From a virus, in IMG/VR virus record IMGVR_UViG_3300027805_000095, positions 1 through 21,466 of that record: a DNA stretch of 21,466 bases; one strand, 5' to 3'. The position numbers were made by a program, and so were the translations under genes. The first letter of the stretch is position 1, and every line of letters starts with the position of its first letter. The notes below the pieces were generated by a model. That model was not told the origin of the DNA. It saw only the letters and a list, made by a program, of their open reading frames with translations, and searched no databases. This document shows, in pieces, positions 1-8,093 of this stretch.

Positions 1-174
1 TAGTTTGCCATCTGCTGTGCTTTGTGCTGCGGCTGCGGCTGCGGCTGCTAATGGTATTGTTTGAACACTTGTAACCGTTGACCTCTTAGTTACTCCGCCT
101 TGATTTACTACTACTACCTCCGCACCTGTTAATGTTGCGGCTGATGGTAAGTTTGATATTTTTTGCTTTGCCAT
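1..174 (-). CDS. Phage structural (tail-associated) protein, N-terminal fragment
   Basis: The reading frame opens at an ATG at 174 and runs off the left edge after 58 codons. The start MAKQKISNLPSAATLTGAE, followed by a VVVVNQGGVTKRSTV segment, is the kind of N-terminus seen on phage tail and appendage proteins, where a short module precedes variable domains. A run of seven alanines follows (residues about 43-49), encoded by a GGCTGC hexanucleotide repeat on the plus strand. The gene begins 4 bases after the stop of the 179-754 gene, so it probably belongs to the same late operon. The family is inferred from the N-terminal pattern only, because the functional part lies outside the window. Confidence 0.7.
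   Translation of the reverse strand, partial: MAKQKISNLPSAATLTGAEVVVVNQGGVTKRSTVTSVQTIPLAAAAAAAAQSTADGKL
27..49. repeat. Hexanucleotide tandem repeat (GGCTGC, about 3.5 copies)
   Basis: The plus strand reads as successive GGCTGC units within the fragment gene and encodes its alanine run. The unit is a multiple of three, so copy-number change would lengthen or shorten the alanine tract without shifting the frame. Confidence 0.6.
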
Positions 175-178
175 TTTT

Positions 179-754
179 TTATTGTTGTATTACTAATTCA
201 TAACCACTTTCTGTTGTTATCTCAAATCCATCCTCAGTTGACAATATTACATCGTCTGCTAATACGCCTGTTCTTATTGTATTATTATCAATTATTGGAT
301 CTACATTTAATATTAAAGTGCTAACTGTTGCATCTACTGTCGGCAAATTTACGGATGTTACATCTAATCCTGTAACTTGGTAACTAATAATGTAATCTTG
401 AATATTTGTATGGTCGAAATTTTGCGTTTCTGACCTCCTTAAAAACTTGGTGTTGTTAGGTGTTGACCATCCGTGTATTAACTCGTTTAAATCTTGTTTT
501 AGTTGAAGGATGTCGGTGTCCTCAGTTTTGTAAGATTCAAATCCTAAGTGAATATTAATCATTAACGTGCCACGCTGACGAAGATTAAGGTCATCAACAT
601 AAGATGTATCTGCAAACTCAATAAAGCAACAAGGATAGCCAAATGGCACATTCACATCTTCACGTTCAAATTGATTATTCCATAGTGCAACATATTTAAG
701 TGCCGCTAATGTGCTAATCCTTTGTTTTAAATCGTTATAAATTGATAATTGCAT
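179..754 (-). CDS. Probable neck or tail-terminator-type protein
   Basis: This 191-residue protein starts MQLSIYNDLKQRISTLAALK and has a mixed alpha/beta, cysteine-poor sequence with a conserved-looking FEREDVNVPFGYPCCFIEF segment (about 29-47). Its start overlaps the stop of the gpG-like gene by one base (TAATG), so it is translationally coupled to the connector module. In Mu-like and HK97-like late operons, the gene after the gpG or gp10-type completion protein is often the tail terminator, and size and position fit. The C-terminal third is rich in Thr, Val and Asp and looks like a beta-rich extension. I did not recognise a family motif, so the function is inferred from gene order. Confidence 0.5.
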   Translation of the reverse strand: MQLSIYNDLKQRISTLAALKYVALWNNQFEREDVNVPFGYPCCFIEFADTSYVDDLNLRQRGTLMINIHLGFESYKTEDTDILQLKQDLNELIHGWSTPNNTKFLRRSETQNFDHTNIQDYIISYQVTGLDVTSVNLPTVDATVSTLILNVDPIIDNNTIRTGVLADDVILSTEDGFEITTESGYELVIQQ

Positions 755-1167
755 TACTTAAATGTGTTGTCTAATCGTTTAACAATTATTTTTTTTATCC
801 TTTCATTGAGGTTGTAAGAATCACCCATAAATTGTCTTTTGGGCATACCTTTCAATCCATTGTTGTGCCTTGCTGCATAAACTAAATCTGTGCTAATCTT
901 TATACTTAACGCTGCTCTATTTGCAGGATTACGAATTATTGACCTTCTTAAATCTCCTGTCTTTACCAATATTGCTCTACCTGCCCTCTTATCTGCTTTT
1001 TTTCTTGGCTGCCACTTTTCTACATTCTTATCGTCAAATCCCTGCTTTCTGAAATTTTCAACAAAAAAACTTTTGGCAGAGTTTCCAATCTCTACCATAG
1101 CATTCTCTAAAGTAGTTCTCGCTTTCTTTTCTATCCCCTTAAAATTGAATTTATTTTGCTTTGCCAT
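754..1167 (-). CDS. Phage virion morphogenesis protein, Mu gpG-like
   Basis: This 137-residue connector or tail-completion protein resembles the Mu gpG / phage virion morphogenesis family (Phage_tail_S). Visible family features are KWQPRKK (51-57), ILVKTGDLRRSI (66-77), VYAARHNNG (96-104) and MPKRQFMG (108-115), then a basic C-terminal helix. Such proteins act at the head-tail interface after DNA packaging. The open frame extends upstream to 1191, but I chose the ATG at 1167 (MAKQNKFNFKG). It overlaps the stop of the preceding gpF-like gene in a TAATG junction, as at the neighbouring junctions. Family assignment is firm; the exact position in the virion is inferred. Confidence 0.86.
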   Translation of the reverse strand: MAKQNKFNFKGIEKKARTTLENAMVEIGNSAKSFFVENFRKQGFDDKNVEKWQPRKKADKRAGRAILVKTGDLRRSIIRNPANRAALSIKISTDLVYAARHNNGLKGMPKRQFMGDSYNLNERIKKIIVKRLDNTFK

Positions 1168-1964
1168 TATACTAAAATAGGTAAATTCCAATTCTTTTTT
1201 GCGTTCTCTTTGTCATCCTTAGCAATGTCAAAGTAAGGATGTTTGTCCTTTCCTTTCTCCTTAAATATGTACCCATCCTGCCCGGTGTTCATTCTAAATA
1301 ATGGTGGCACATCGTCAGGTGGGTTAAATCCTGCCATATCCGTTAATGGCTCGTCATCTGCTGCTAATTGTGTAACCGTACATCTACATCTCCATCCGTT
1401 TGGTGGATAATATTGCTTCCAAAAAGCATCGGTTATTGGTCTTACTATGTTATCTAATGCAGCGTGTGTTGGTCTTACTCTTCCATCGCCAACAGTCTGA
1501 TATTTTAGCACTGGCAACACATCGGCATCTGCCTCAATACGTTTCCACTCTGCACCCATCCTGGCACTTGCTTTGGCTGTCTGATATTCGGCTTGTAAAT
1601 AATCTTCGTTGTAAACATTAAAGATGCTTTTTGCTTGTTCTTTAAATTTATAGAAATTAGATTGAAACTCAGGAACTGCCAACAATGATGTTAATGCTTT
1701 TGTTTGTTGATATGTCTTCGCACCGCTAAAAACATAAATATTATTTAGTAAATCGGTTTTCAATACCTCGTCAACTATTGGTGCTAAGTCAACTCCATCC
1801 TTTAAATAACTTGCTGTTTTTAAATAAATTCCTGTTGGCAAAATATCCGTATTAATCGCACCAATCCATACATCATTTGCGAAACGATTAAAGTCGTTTT
1901 CATCAAATGGTGTTGGTGGATCAACTTCCTTACCAATATTTTGTATGTCGCAAAATCCGCACAC
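1167..1964 (-). CDS. Mu gpF-like minor head protein (phage head morphogenesis)
   Basis: This 265-residue protein carries the MuF signature: KYQTVGDGRVRPTHAALDN (154-172), then PPNGWRCRC (187-195), where the Cys residues and the His after RVRP are the typical conserved positions. These proteins sit inside or at the portal vertex of the procapsid and help assemble the head. The start codon is GTG at 1964, in a TAGTG overlap with the portal stop. That coupling is the reason to accept a GTG; an alternative ATG would cost the N-terminus. It lies directly after the portal gene, the classical position. Length is typical for the short form, with no fused toxin or ADP-ribosyltransferase domain. Confidence 0.92.
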   Translation of the reverse strand: MCGFCDIQNIGKEVDPPTPFDENDFNRFANDVWIGAINTDILPTGIYLKTASYLKDGVDLAPIVDEVLKTDLLNNIYVFSGAKTYQQTKALTSLLAVPEFQSNFYKFKEQAKSIFNVYNEDYLQAEYQTAKASARMGAEWKRIEADADVLPVLKYQTVGDGRVRPTHAALDNIVRPITDAFWKQYYPPNGWRCRCTVTQLAADDEPLTDMAGFNPPDDVPPLFRMNTGQDGYIFKEKGKDKHPYFDIAKDDKENAKKNWNLPILV

Positions 1965-3163
1965 TACTTATACAAGTTTTTAAGTTTATTAGCAACCGTT
2001 TCCACTTCCATTTCTTCATCCATCAGTTCAATGCCATATTTATGTTCCAAGTATTCGTGTTCAAACTTAACATAAGGCATAAATGAGGCATCTATCTTAG
2101 CTTGTTCTGCCAATGGCATTGTTTGGCTATCGTCATATTTAAAAGTACATCCTGCAAGGTCAAATCCGTTTCTAATCATCATTGGAACTAACTGATTTTG
2201 GATAACAAATTGCATTTTCAATGTATCTTGCTTTGCAATCATATCCGCCACGTTTTCGTGAACATTCGCACTTCCTGAGTATGCTTTTTCATCTGTTGTG
2301 CCTGTTTGCCCTAAGATTATTTTACTAATCTCACTATTGCACCTTTCTACCATGTTATCAAACACTTGATAGGCATCTGTTCTGCTTGCCTGCATCAACT
2401 CGATATTGTCGTTAAGGTCTAACACTGCCCAAGAAGCTACTCCCATATTGCGAAGCATATTCTCCATGTTTTTGCGTGTCAATTCATCCCTGACATCTGT
2501 TTTGCCGATACGAATAGGTGAGCCAAATACCTCAGCAAACTCTGCCCATGCTGCCATTGCGTTTTTCTTCCAAATAACATAAGGGGCAAGGTACATCATA
2601 ATACCTAAATCCTTTTTCTCACCCACTCCAATGCACCAATTGTTGTATGGTGGCTCATCAAAGTGCTTACCCTCAATAACCGTTGCTGTGTTTGTTCTTA
2701 CTAAGCTAAACTCAGGCACTACATAGATACGTGGTATCAATTCAACTGATGTATATTGGTCGTTAATTATCTGACCGAATTGCACACAACTAAACCCCCA
2801 AAAAATAGAATCTAAAGCTAAATTGCTAAAGTCATAAAACCACTTTTGATTAAAATAAGCTGTTTTGGCTTCATCCATTTCGCCATCTGGTCCACAAACA
2901 ACAAACTTTTTGCAAAGTATTTTTGACTTACGTTGCAACATTGCACTTTGCACCTGCCCATCCAATACAATCTGTTGATACGTTTGCATCAACAAGAATC
3001 TATTTGGGTACATTGGACTTTCTGCCGCCTGTAATGCAATATTGAATGATTGAGCATCCTGCCTTACTCTTTGAAGTTGCTGCTCAAAGTCAATAGTTTT
3101 GCGGATGTTAGCCTTTTGTGGCTGCGGTTTATTAAAGTTAAATATGTCGTTATACCAAGCCAT
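1964..3163 (-). CDS. Portal protein, DUF935 (Mu gp29-like) family
   Basis: This 399-residue protein is recognisable as a Mu-type portal: AAWAEFAEVFGSPIRIGKTD (204-223) and IILGQTGTTDEKAYSGSANV (282-301) are the core DUF935 motifs, and a MADMIAKQD-like helix follows. It would form the dodecameric ring through which the terminase packages DNA. It is shorter than Mu gp29 (about 500 residues), as is common for Bacteroidetes versions. The ATG at 3163 overlaps the stop of the gp36-like gene (TAATG), and its own stop overlaps the gpF-like start, so the three are tightly coupled. The acidic C-terminal tail (MDEEMEVE) is ordinary for the family. Confidence 0.93.
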   Translation of the reverse strand: MAWYNDIFNFNKPQPQKANIRKTIDFEQQLQRVRQDAQSFNIALQAAESPMYPNRFLLMQTYQQIVLDGQVQSAMLQRKSKILCKKFVVCGPDGEMDEAKTAYFNQKWFYDFSNLALDSIFWGFSCVQFGQIINDQYTSVELIPRIYVVPEFSLVRTNTATVIEGKHFDEPPYNNWCIGVGEKKDLGIMMYLAPYVIWKKNAMAAWAEFAEVFGSPIRIGKTDVRDELTRKNMENMLRNMGVASWAVLDLNDNIELMQASRTDAYQVFDNMVERCNSEISKIILGQTGTTDEKAYSGSANVHENVADMIAKQDTLKMQFVIQNQLVPMMIRNGFDLAGCTFKYDDSQTMPLAEQAKIDASFMPYVKFEHEYLEHKYGIELMDEEMEVETVANKLKNLYK

Positions 3164-3837
3164 TATTTAAAGAAATTATCTTGTTTGTCTAAACTATTTC
3201 CGTATCTGATTGAATACCCTGTACTATCTGTTGTGTTGATGTTAAGCACTTCTGCTGTATCTGTGCCACTTGCCCATCTGTCTAATTGGTCTAAGGCTTC
3301 TCTGTTGCGTTCAATTCTTAACTCTGGGATGTTGCGTGGGTTTATTCTTGCGTGTAGGTTGTAAAGTGTCATATCCATTGCCAACTCAACAAACATAGGA
3401 TAACGATTATCGCCTACCTCCCAATAAGTAGCGTTGGAGGTTGCAATGTTGGTCATTGGTGTCCAATACGCTGTTAATGTCAAAGGTTGGTTAGTGCTAT
3501 TGGCAATCGCTGTGTACACATAACCATTGTCATCAGTAACGATGTTTCCTATAACATAATTAGTTGTTTTTACCCATCTATTAAAGTCATTAACGTGGGT
3601 TATCGTTTCGCCTGCAATTACTCTATCTCTTGTCCTGTAATGTTTTGCTGATGAATAGGCATCCATCGTTCCAAGTTCAATGTCAACCATGTACCTTTGG
3701 ACTAATTTTGTCCTCATTCTACTGATTGCCTTAACTTCACTATCGTACAAATTCTGAACTACATTCTCGGTAATTTGATTGAGGTCAACCGTTTGGATAA
3801 TTGAAGAATAATCGGAGGTCTTTAAAAATCTTGCCAT
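3163..3837 (-). CDS. Mu gp36-like (DUF1320) connector protein with a CBM5/12-like insert
   Basis: The C-terminal part (143-190) matches the gp36-like pattern: a RYPMFVELAMDMTLYNLHAR stretch, then NPRNIPELR, an ALDQL helix and a G at the end, typical of head-tail connector proteins. The N-terminal DUF1320 helices are at 1-60 (SDYSSII, RTKLVQRYM). Between them, about residues 84-128, sits a small beta domain shaped like a CBM5/12 chitin-binding module: FNRWVKTTNYVIGNIV, then GYVYTAIANS, then YWTP. The frame is open to a TTG at 3855, but the ATG at 3837 (MARFLKTSDY) gives the expected N-terminus. The gene sits between the terminase and portal. Connector role is probable; the insert's sugar binding is only inferred. 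Confidence 0.75.
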   Translation of the reverse strand: MARFLKTSDYSSIIQTVDLNQITENVVQNLYDSEVKAISRMRTKLVQRYMVDIELGTMDAYSSAKHYRTRDRVIAGETITHVNDFNRWVKTTNYVIGNIVTDDNGYVYTAIANSTNQPLTLTAYWTPMTNIATSNATYWEVGDNRYPMFVELAMDMTLYNLHARINPRNIPELRIERNREALDQLDRWASGTDTAEVLNINTTDSTGYSIRYGNSLDKQDNFFK

Positions 3838-3882
3838 AATGCAAAATTGTAACAAAATTTTTTATTTAATCAAATTATGTAA

Positions 3883-5250
3883 CTAAAATCTTGATGTGGA
3901 TTTGTATTCTGCATCTCGGCCCACAATTGTAAAAGGTTTGATTAATCCTGTTTGGAATTTAGAATATTGACTGCTGAATACGGTTGTAATTAGGTAGCGT
4001 GTTAAATCTACTATGTGTCCGTATGGCTGATAGCTTACTTTGGTAACTGGGTCTGTAACTGTCTTTTTATCTACCTTACCATTTTTATCCTCCTTTGTGT
4101 TTTCAAAGTCTAAAATCGCAACTCTGCAACTTTCATCGGCAACAAAACTAATCCCTTGTTCTTGATAGTCTAAAATAGCATTAAAGAAGTCAGCAGATGG
4201 TCGTACATTTGGATTTGACTTGGCAACTCTGCGGATAGGTTTAACTTCGTCTAATTCATTTATCAATAGCCTAAACAAATCAAATCCTTTTTCTTGCTTA
4301 ACATCGTCTTTTTGCGATGTACTATCACCACACACATAAACAAAGCCTGAATGTCTCCATTGTCTTAATTTGGCTAATATTGCCCTGCCCATTGCTTTTG
4401 TTGTGTTGTCGGGGTTTTTCAGTGCTATGCAATCAATCATTCTTATTTCATTCTCATCGCTAACTTGAAAAATGCCACATGGAAAATAAGGGTTTACGTT
4501 TTCATCGAATGATAACCAAATAGCAAGTGATGGATCATAAGAAACTATTGAAGTGTGTTTTATTGTACTCCAACTTTTAAGAAACTCACCTCCAAAATCT
4601 ACCTTGCCCCATTCACCTAAAACATAAACTTTGTATAGATTTGGGTTCGCCTTAACTCTTTCTTGCAGATGGTGAATGTAATCCTCGTCTAAGAATGAAT
4701 TGTCTTTGTAGGTGGTGTTAAGTATGTAAGTTTCGCTGTCTTGATTATCAAAAAACCTTTTTTTCAACCAATGCTGTTCTGATATTGGATTGAATGTAAT
4801 AATAAATTGTTTGTAGGTGCTTGTTTCACCTCTTACCCTTAACTCTAACTGATTAAAGTCTAATTCGTCTAACTCGGTGGCTTCTTCACACCAAACTGAT
4901 GTAATCCCGGCAATAGATTTGATTTTCTCTTGGTCATCCATACCGTGCAGGATTAATTCGTTTCCTGTTGGGTTGTGAGTAAATCTCATTTCCGATTTGT
5001 TGATGGTGAACTCTGAATAGATTTCGTATTCAATAAGTTTATCAATCACCAATTGATAGATTGAGTTTCTTAATGTGGTGGCAACTTTTCTAACACATAA
5101 AATCCTATGTTTTTTTTCTGAGGTAACTCTTAAAATTAACTTTTGGACTGCAAAAATAGATTTTCCACTTCCTGCTCCGCCTTTCAAAACTAAATATCTC
5201 TTTTGGCTTGTTAATGCTTGAGAATAAACTTTATTTACTTTTATCTCCAT
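3883..5250 (-). CDS. terL: Terminase large subunit (Terminase_3 / PBSX type)
   Basis: This 455-residue packaging motor has both expected domains. The ATPase shows Walker A GGAGSGKS (24-31), Walker B SVWCEEA (118-124) and the coupling motif TFNP (152-155). The RNase H-like nuclease shows acidic residues in the expected contexts: D249 (LSFDEN), D309 (VCGDS) and D415 (HIVDLTRYL). It would translocate phage DNA into the procapsid and cut the concatemer. The start (ATG at 5250) overlaps the small-subunit gene by 20 bases, which supports coupling and complex formation. The length is normal, both active sites are intact and there is no sign of an intein or truncation. Packaging mode (cos or headful) cannot be told from the sequence. 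Confidence 0.96.
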   Translation of the reverse strand: MEIKVNKVYSQALTSQKRYLVLKGGAGSGKSIFAVQKLILRVTSEKKHRILCVRKVATTLRNSIYQLVIDKLIEYEIYSEFTINKSEMRFTHNPTGNELILHGMDDQEKIKSIAGITSVWCEEATELDELDFNQLELRVRGETSTYKQFIITFNPISEQHWLKKRFFDNQDSETYILNTTYKDNSFLDEDYIHHLQERVKANPNLYKVYVLGEWGKVDFGGEFLKSWSTIKHTSIVSYDPSLAIWLSFDENVNPYFPCGIFQVSDENEIRMIDCIALKNPDNTTKAMGRAILAKLRQWRHSGFVYVCGDSTSQKDDVKQEKGFDLFRLLINELDEVKPIRRVAKSNPNVRPSADFFNAILDYQEQGISFVADESCRVAILDFENTKEDKNGKVDKKTVTDPVTKVSYQPYGHIVDLTRYLITTVFSSQYSKFQTGLIKPFTIVGRDAEYKSTSRF

Positions 5251-5503
5251 CTGTTATTACAACAGTCCATTGTTTTATTTCTTCGCCTTTAGATGTAAGG
5301 TCGGCATTCAGTGATGTTGGGATTAGCTTTGCCGCCAATCTATAAAAGTCTGTTGTGTTTTCTTTTGCCCACGTTGCCAAGTTTGCTTTTTTGTCGGATT
5401 GCAATTCATTAAAAGCAATCTCAAAAGCCTCCTTAACTGATTTAGTCAGTTTGTTTGGTTTTCCTTTACGACTTCCTCCGCCTGATTTTTTGCCTATTGC
5501 CAT
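5231..5503 (-). CDS. Probable terminase small subunit
   Basis: This 90-residue basic protein begins MAIGKKSGGGSRKGKPNKLT, the GRKGxPNK-type N-terminus common in small phage proteins placed directly before TerL. It continues with two helices (VKEAFEIAFNEL, LATWAKENTTDFYRLAAKLI) and ends in an acidic, flexible tail. The role would be recognition of the packaging start site and handing DNA to TerL. I chose the ATG at 5503 rather than the GTG at 5521, because the MAIGKK start matches the family pattern and leaves room for the promoter at 5536-5563. It is the first gene of the late operon and overlaps TerL by 20 bases. DNA binding is inferred. Confidence 0.75.
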   Translation of the reverse strand: MAIGKKSGGGSRKGKPNKLTKSVKEAFEIAFNELQSDKKANLATWAKENTTDFYRLAAKLIPTSLNADLTSKGEEIKQWTVVITDGDKSK

Positions 5504-5535
5504 TTTATCGCATTTTAACACACTTTGCCATTGTG

Positions 5536-5563
5536 CAAATATACAAATTATTTAATTGTCAAA
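5536..5563 (-). promoter_or_regulatory. Bacteroidetes-type promoter for the late head operon
   Basis: On the minus strand TTTG (5563-5560) is followed after 16 bases by TATATTTG (5543-5536), an exact TAnnTTTG. The spacer is a base or so shorter than typical. The predicted start of transcription near 5529 leaves a leader of about 25 bases before the TerS ATG at 5503. It lies in the only gap between the replication genes and the packaging genes. Confidence 0.6.
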
Positions 5564-5577
5564 TTTTAAAAGTTTTT

Positions 5578-5621
5578 TTTGTCAGTTTATAGCCTTACTT
5601 TTTTTATTTGTTTGTCAGTTT
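5578..5621. repeat. Pair of direct repeats TTTGTCAGTTT upstream of the late promoter
   Basis: TTTGTCAGTTT occurs at 5578-5588 and again at 5611-5621, 33 bases apart (about three helical turns). The second copy ends one base before the stop codon of the primase-helicase gene. Both lie 15-60 bases upstream of the late promoter in the direction of transcription, where an activator or repressor could bind. The repeats are visible; the operator role is inferred. Confidence 0.5.
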
Positions 5622-5622
5622 G

Positions 5623-7458
5623 TTAAAATGCATCGTTGCCAATATCTGAAAATTCATTCTTTGTGATAAAGTCCCAATTATCTTTTTTGTTTATTGGTGT
5701 GTCGAATGCTCCGTTGGGCTTTATTTGGGTTGGTGGTAGTTCAAATGCTTCTACTTGTTTCTTTTCGCCTAATATCCAATTGGTATTGTCGGGAATAAAT
5801 GTATAATATCTGCCATTGATAAAATGCCATCCCAATGAACACATTGTGCCTGACTGCCCCCAGTGTTTGAATTTTACTTTTTGTATGTAAATTTCTGTTT
5901 TCTTGGAATCATAGTTGCGATATACGGTTAATCCGTTGTGAGTTTTATTGAAGAAGTTTGCAGATCCATTTATGTTGTAAAGGTTTGGCACTTCAAATAA
6001 TCCCGTTTTTTTATCTTTCATAATCTTTGTTGGGTGTGCTACAAGAAAACAATGCACCATGTTTCTTTCACAAAATGTTGCCAATATATCCAATTGTTTT
6101 GAAACATAATGTGTTGAATCTTCATTATGTTCAAGTTTATTCCAAGCATCAATTACAAAGGCATTTACTCCGTATTTTCTAATTAAACTTTTTACCATCC
6201 GCAAAATATCCTCAAGTTTAAAATCATTTTCGGGTTTTATGAAAAAGAAGTTTTTTGAAAAGTAATCTTTGGCTAAGTCTAACTCCATCTTATTCATTTT
6301 GTAATTTCCATCAAATGCTTTGCCTATTAATTTCTCAGCAAACTTGCTAAAGTGAAGTTCTAAAGGATAGTTTTCAGGGCTGAATAAACCAAACTTCCAC
6401 CCGGCACGAATGTTTAACGATGCACAAATAAAATCTAATACCTCCGACTTTCCGTGATTTGGGATGCCTGTAATCGTTGTGATGTATCCTAAATGAAATT
6501 TAAGGTTTTCATCAAATGTTTCTAAGCCTATTGTTTCTCCTTGTGGCAATCCGTTGTTGTAATAATTATCTATCTCTTCGTTTAAGTCTGTGGAGGTAAA
6601 TATGCCTACCAATGGATACTCTATTTTGTTGTTTATGCTTTCCAATACTCCATCCATTCCATACTTAACCAAGCATTCATTTGCATCCTTGCAATCTTTG
6701 AACGCTACCTTTGAGCAGTTTTCAACTCCTAATCTTCGTGCAAATTCATCTCTTAAACTATTCCCTGCTTGGTCATTATCTAATGCCAATATAAACCTTG
6801 TATCTTCATCAAATAGGTCTATGCAATTATCTAAGTAAGTAAGATTGTTTCTGCCTATTGTAGCACCATTTGGAACGCTAATAACATTTTCAATTCCGCA
6901 CTCAATTAAAGTTAAGCAATCAATTTCACCCTCAACAATTATTATTTCTTTTTGGTCTTTTATTGCATCCAAATTATAAAAAATCAACTCAGCATCTTTT
7001 GCTAACTTAAATTGTTTGTTACCAGTGCGATATTTTACGTTTATCAATTCACCATCTCTAAAGTAGTTAAATTGTACGGTGTTGATGTTTCCATTTGTTT
7101 GTGGCATCCATTCTAACCCCTCTGTAATCTTTGCCTTTAAAAGTGTTTTTTGACTAATCTTTCTGCCCTCAAACCACTTAACCAACTTTTCAGATAGTGT
7201 TGTTTCGTTTTTCCAAATCGGTCGTTTATATTCAATCCTTTGGTAGTTGTTTTCTAATTTCTCTAACTTCTTGTAAAATGCTTTGCCACAATGTGAGCAA
7301 CTGCCTACTTCCTTTGTTGCATTGTAGCTAAAACATTTATCTTTTGACTTTTTACGTTCGTGAGAACAAGCTGGGCAAGTCTGTTTGTTTTCGCCACCTT
7401 TGGAAATATCAATTAGATATTCACGTTTTGATTCCTTTTCTATTACTGCTATTGTCAT
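5623..7458 (-). CDS. Bifunctional DNA primase-helicase (T7 gp4/Twinkle-like)
   Basis: This 611-residue protein would prime and unwind DNA at the phage replication fork. Domains in order: a zinc-binding element with CPAC (28-31) and CSHC (54-57); a TOPRIM primase core with VEGEID (175-180) and LALDNDQAG (224-232); then a DnaB/RecA-like helicase with Walker A GIPNHGKS (331-338), Walker B VIDAWN (435-440) and a VAHPTK segment (473-478). All key residues are present, so it should be active in both roles. It follows the initiator-like gene by 2 bases, so the two probably act together, the upstream protein recruiting or loading the helicase. The C-terminal 40 residues (KPNGAFDTP to the end) look disordered and acidic. 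Confidence 0.94.
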   Translation of the reverse strand: MTIAVIEKESKREYLIDISKGGENKQTCPACSHERKKSKDKCFSYNATKEVGSCSHCGKAFYKKLEKLENNYQRIEYKRPIWKNETTLSEKLVKWFEGRKISQKTLLKAKITEGLEWMPQTNGNINTVQFNYFRDGELINVKYRTGNKQFKLAKDAELIFYNLDAIKDQKEIIIVEGEIDCLTLIECGIENVISVPNGATIGRNNLTYLDNCIDLFDEDTRFILALDNDQAGNSLRDEFARRLGVENCSKVAFKDCKDANECLVKYGMDGVLESINNKIEYPLVGIFTSTDLNEEIDNYYNNGLPQGETIGLETFDENLKFHLGYITTITGIPNHGKSEVLDFICASLNIRAGWKFGLFSPENYPLELHFSKFAEKLIGKAFDGNYKMNKMELDLAKDYFSKNFFFIKPENDFKLEDILRMVKSLIRKYGVNAFVIDAWNKLEHNEDSTHYVSKQLDILATFCERNMVHCFLVAHPTKIMKDKKTGLFEVPNLYNINGSANFFNKTHNGLTVYRNYDSKKTEIYIQKVKFKHWGQSGTMCSLGWHFINGRYYTFIPDNTNWILGEKKQVEAFELPPTQIKPNGAFDTPINKKDNWDFITKNEFSDIGNDAF

Positions 7459-7460
7459 AA

Positions 7461-8090
7461 TTAATATACCATTGGGCGTTTAACTTCTGTTGGAGGTGGA
7501 TTTTCAATTCTTTCTTTGTTCAGCCATTTCTTTGCAGTCAAATACAAACTTTTATATTTTGTATTGCCTTTGTAGTTTTCTATTGATTCCAATACTTCAT
7601 CGATTTGAAACTTTGTAAATCCAAGTTCTTTTATTTTTTCTACTTCTTCAATTGAAATAGATAGGTGGGAGAAAAATTTATAAATTTCTCTATTGTTTAT
7701 AGGTTTATTAGTTTCATTGTTTAATAGTTTATTTAAGTTCCCTTTCTGTTCTTCATTCTGTTCCTCTTCTGTTCTTAGTTTTATTCCTGTTTTATTCTTA
7801 GTTTTATTCTCTAAATTAAGAATAAAAACTTTAGGTTTTTTTGAGTTTTTTATCCCCTTAGTATATTCAATTAACTTTTCATTGTGGAGTGTTTCCATAC
7901 AAGCGTAAAAAGTATTTTTTGAAATACTTGCAGTTTGACAAACATATTCAAAATGGCACACAAAAGGATTTAACCAGTTAAGATTATTGCAGTAATTTAA
8001 TAGAGCAAAATATGTAGCTATTTCACTTGATGAAAATTGTTTATCCTCAGCAATTTTCCAAAATCCATTAATTTGAGATATGTAATTCAT
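7461..8090 (-). CDS. Replication-initiation or helicase-loader-like winged-helix protein
   Basis: The 209-residue protein has an N-terminal winged-helix-like region (about 1-95): FSSSEIATYFALLNYCNN, then ISKNTFYACMETLHNEKLIE, the shape of phage replication proteins of the DnaD or O type. A low-complexity Asn/Lys/Glu linker follows (about 95-135), then a C-terminal helical part ending YKSLYLTAKKWLNKE (about 176-190), like DnaD-type C-termini that contact single-stranded DNA or helicase. Its position 2 bases before the primase-helicase gene supports origin recognition or helicase loading. It starts 3 bases after the small 64-residue gene. Assignment rests on architecture and context, not on a decisive motif. 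Confidence 0.65.
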   Translation of the reverse strand: MNYISQINGFWKIAEDKQFSSSEIATYFALLNYCNNLNWLNPFVCHFEYVCQTASISKNTFYACMETLHNEKLIEYTKGIKNSKKPKVFILNLENKTKNKTGIKLRTEEEQNEEQKGNLNKLLNNETNKPINNREIYKFFSHLSISIEEVEKIKELGFTKFQIDEVLESIENYKGNTKYKSLYLTAKKWLNKERIENPPPTEVKRPMVY

Positions 8091-8093
8091 AAT

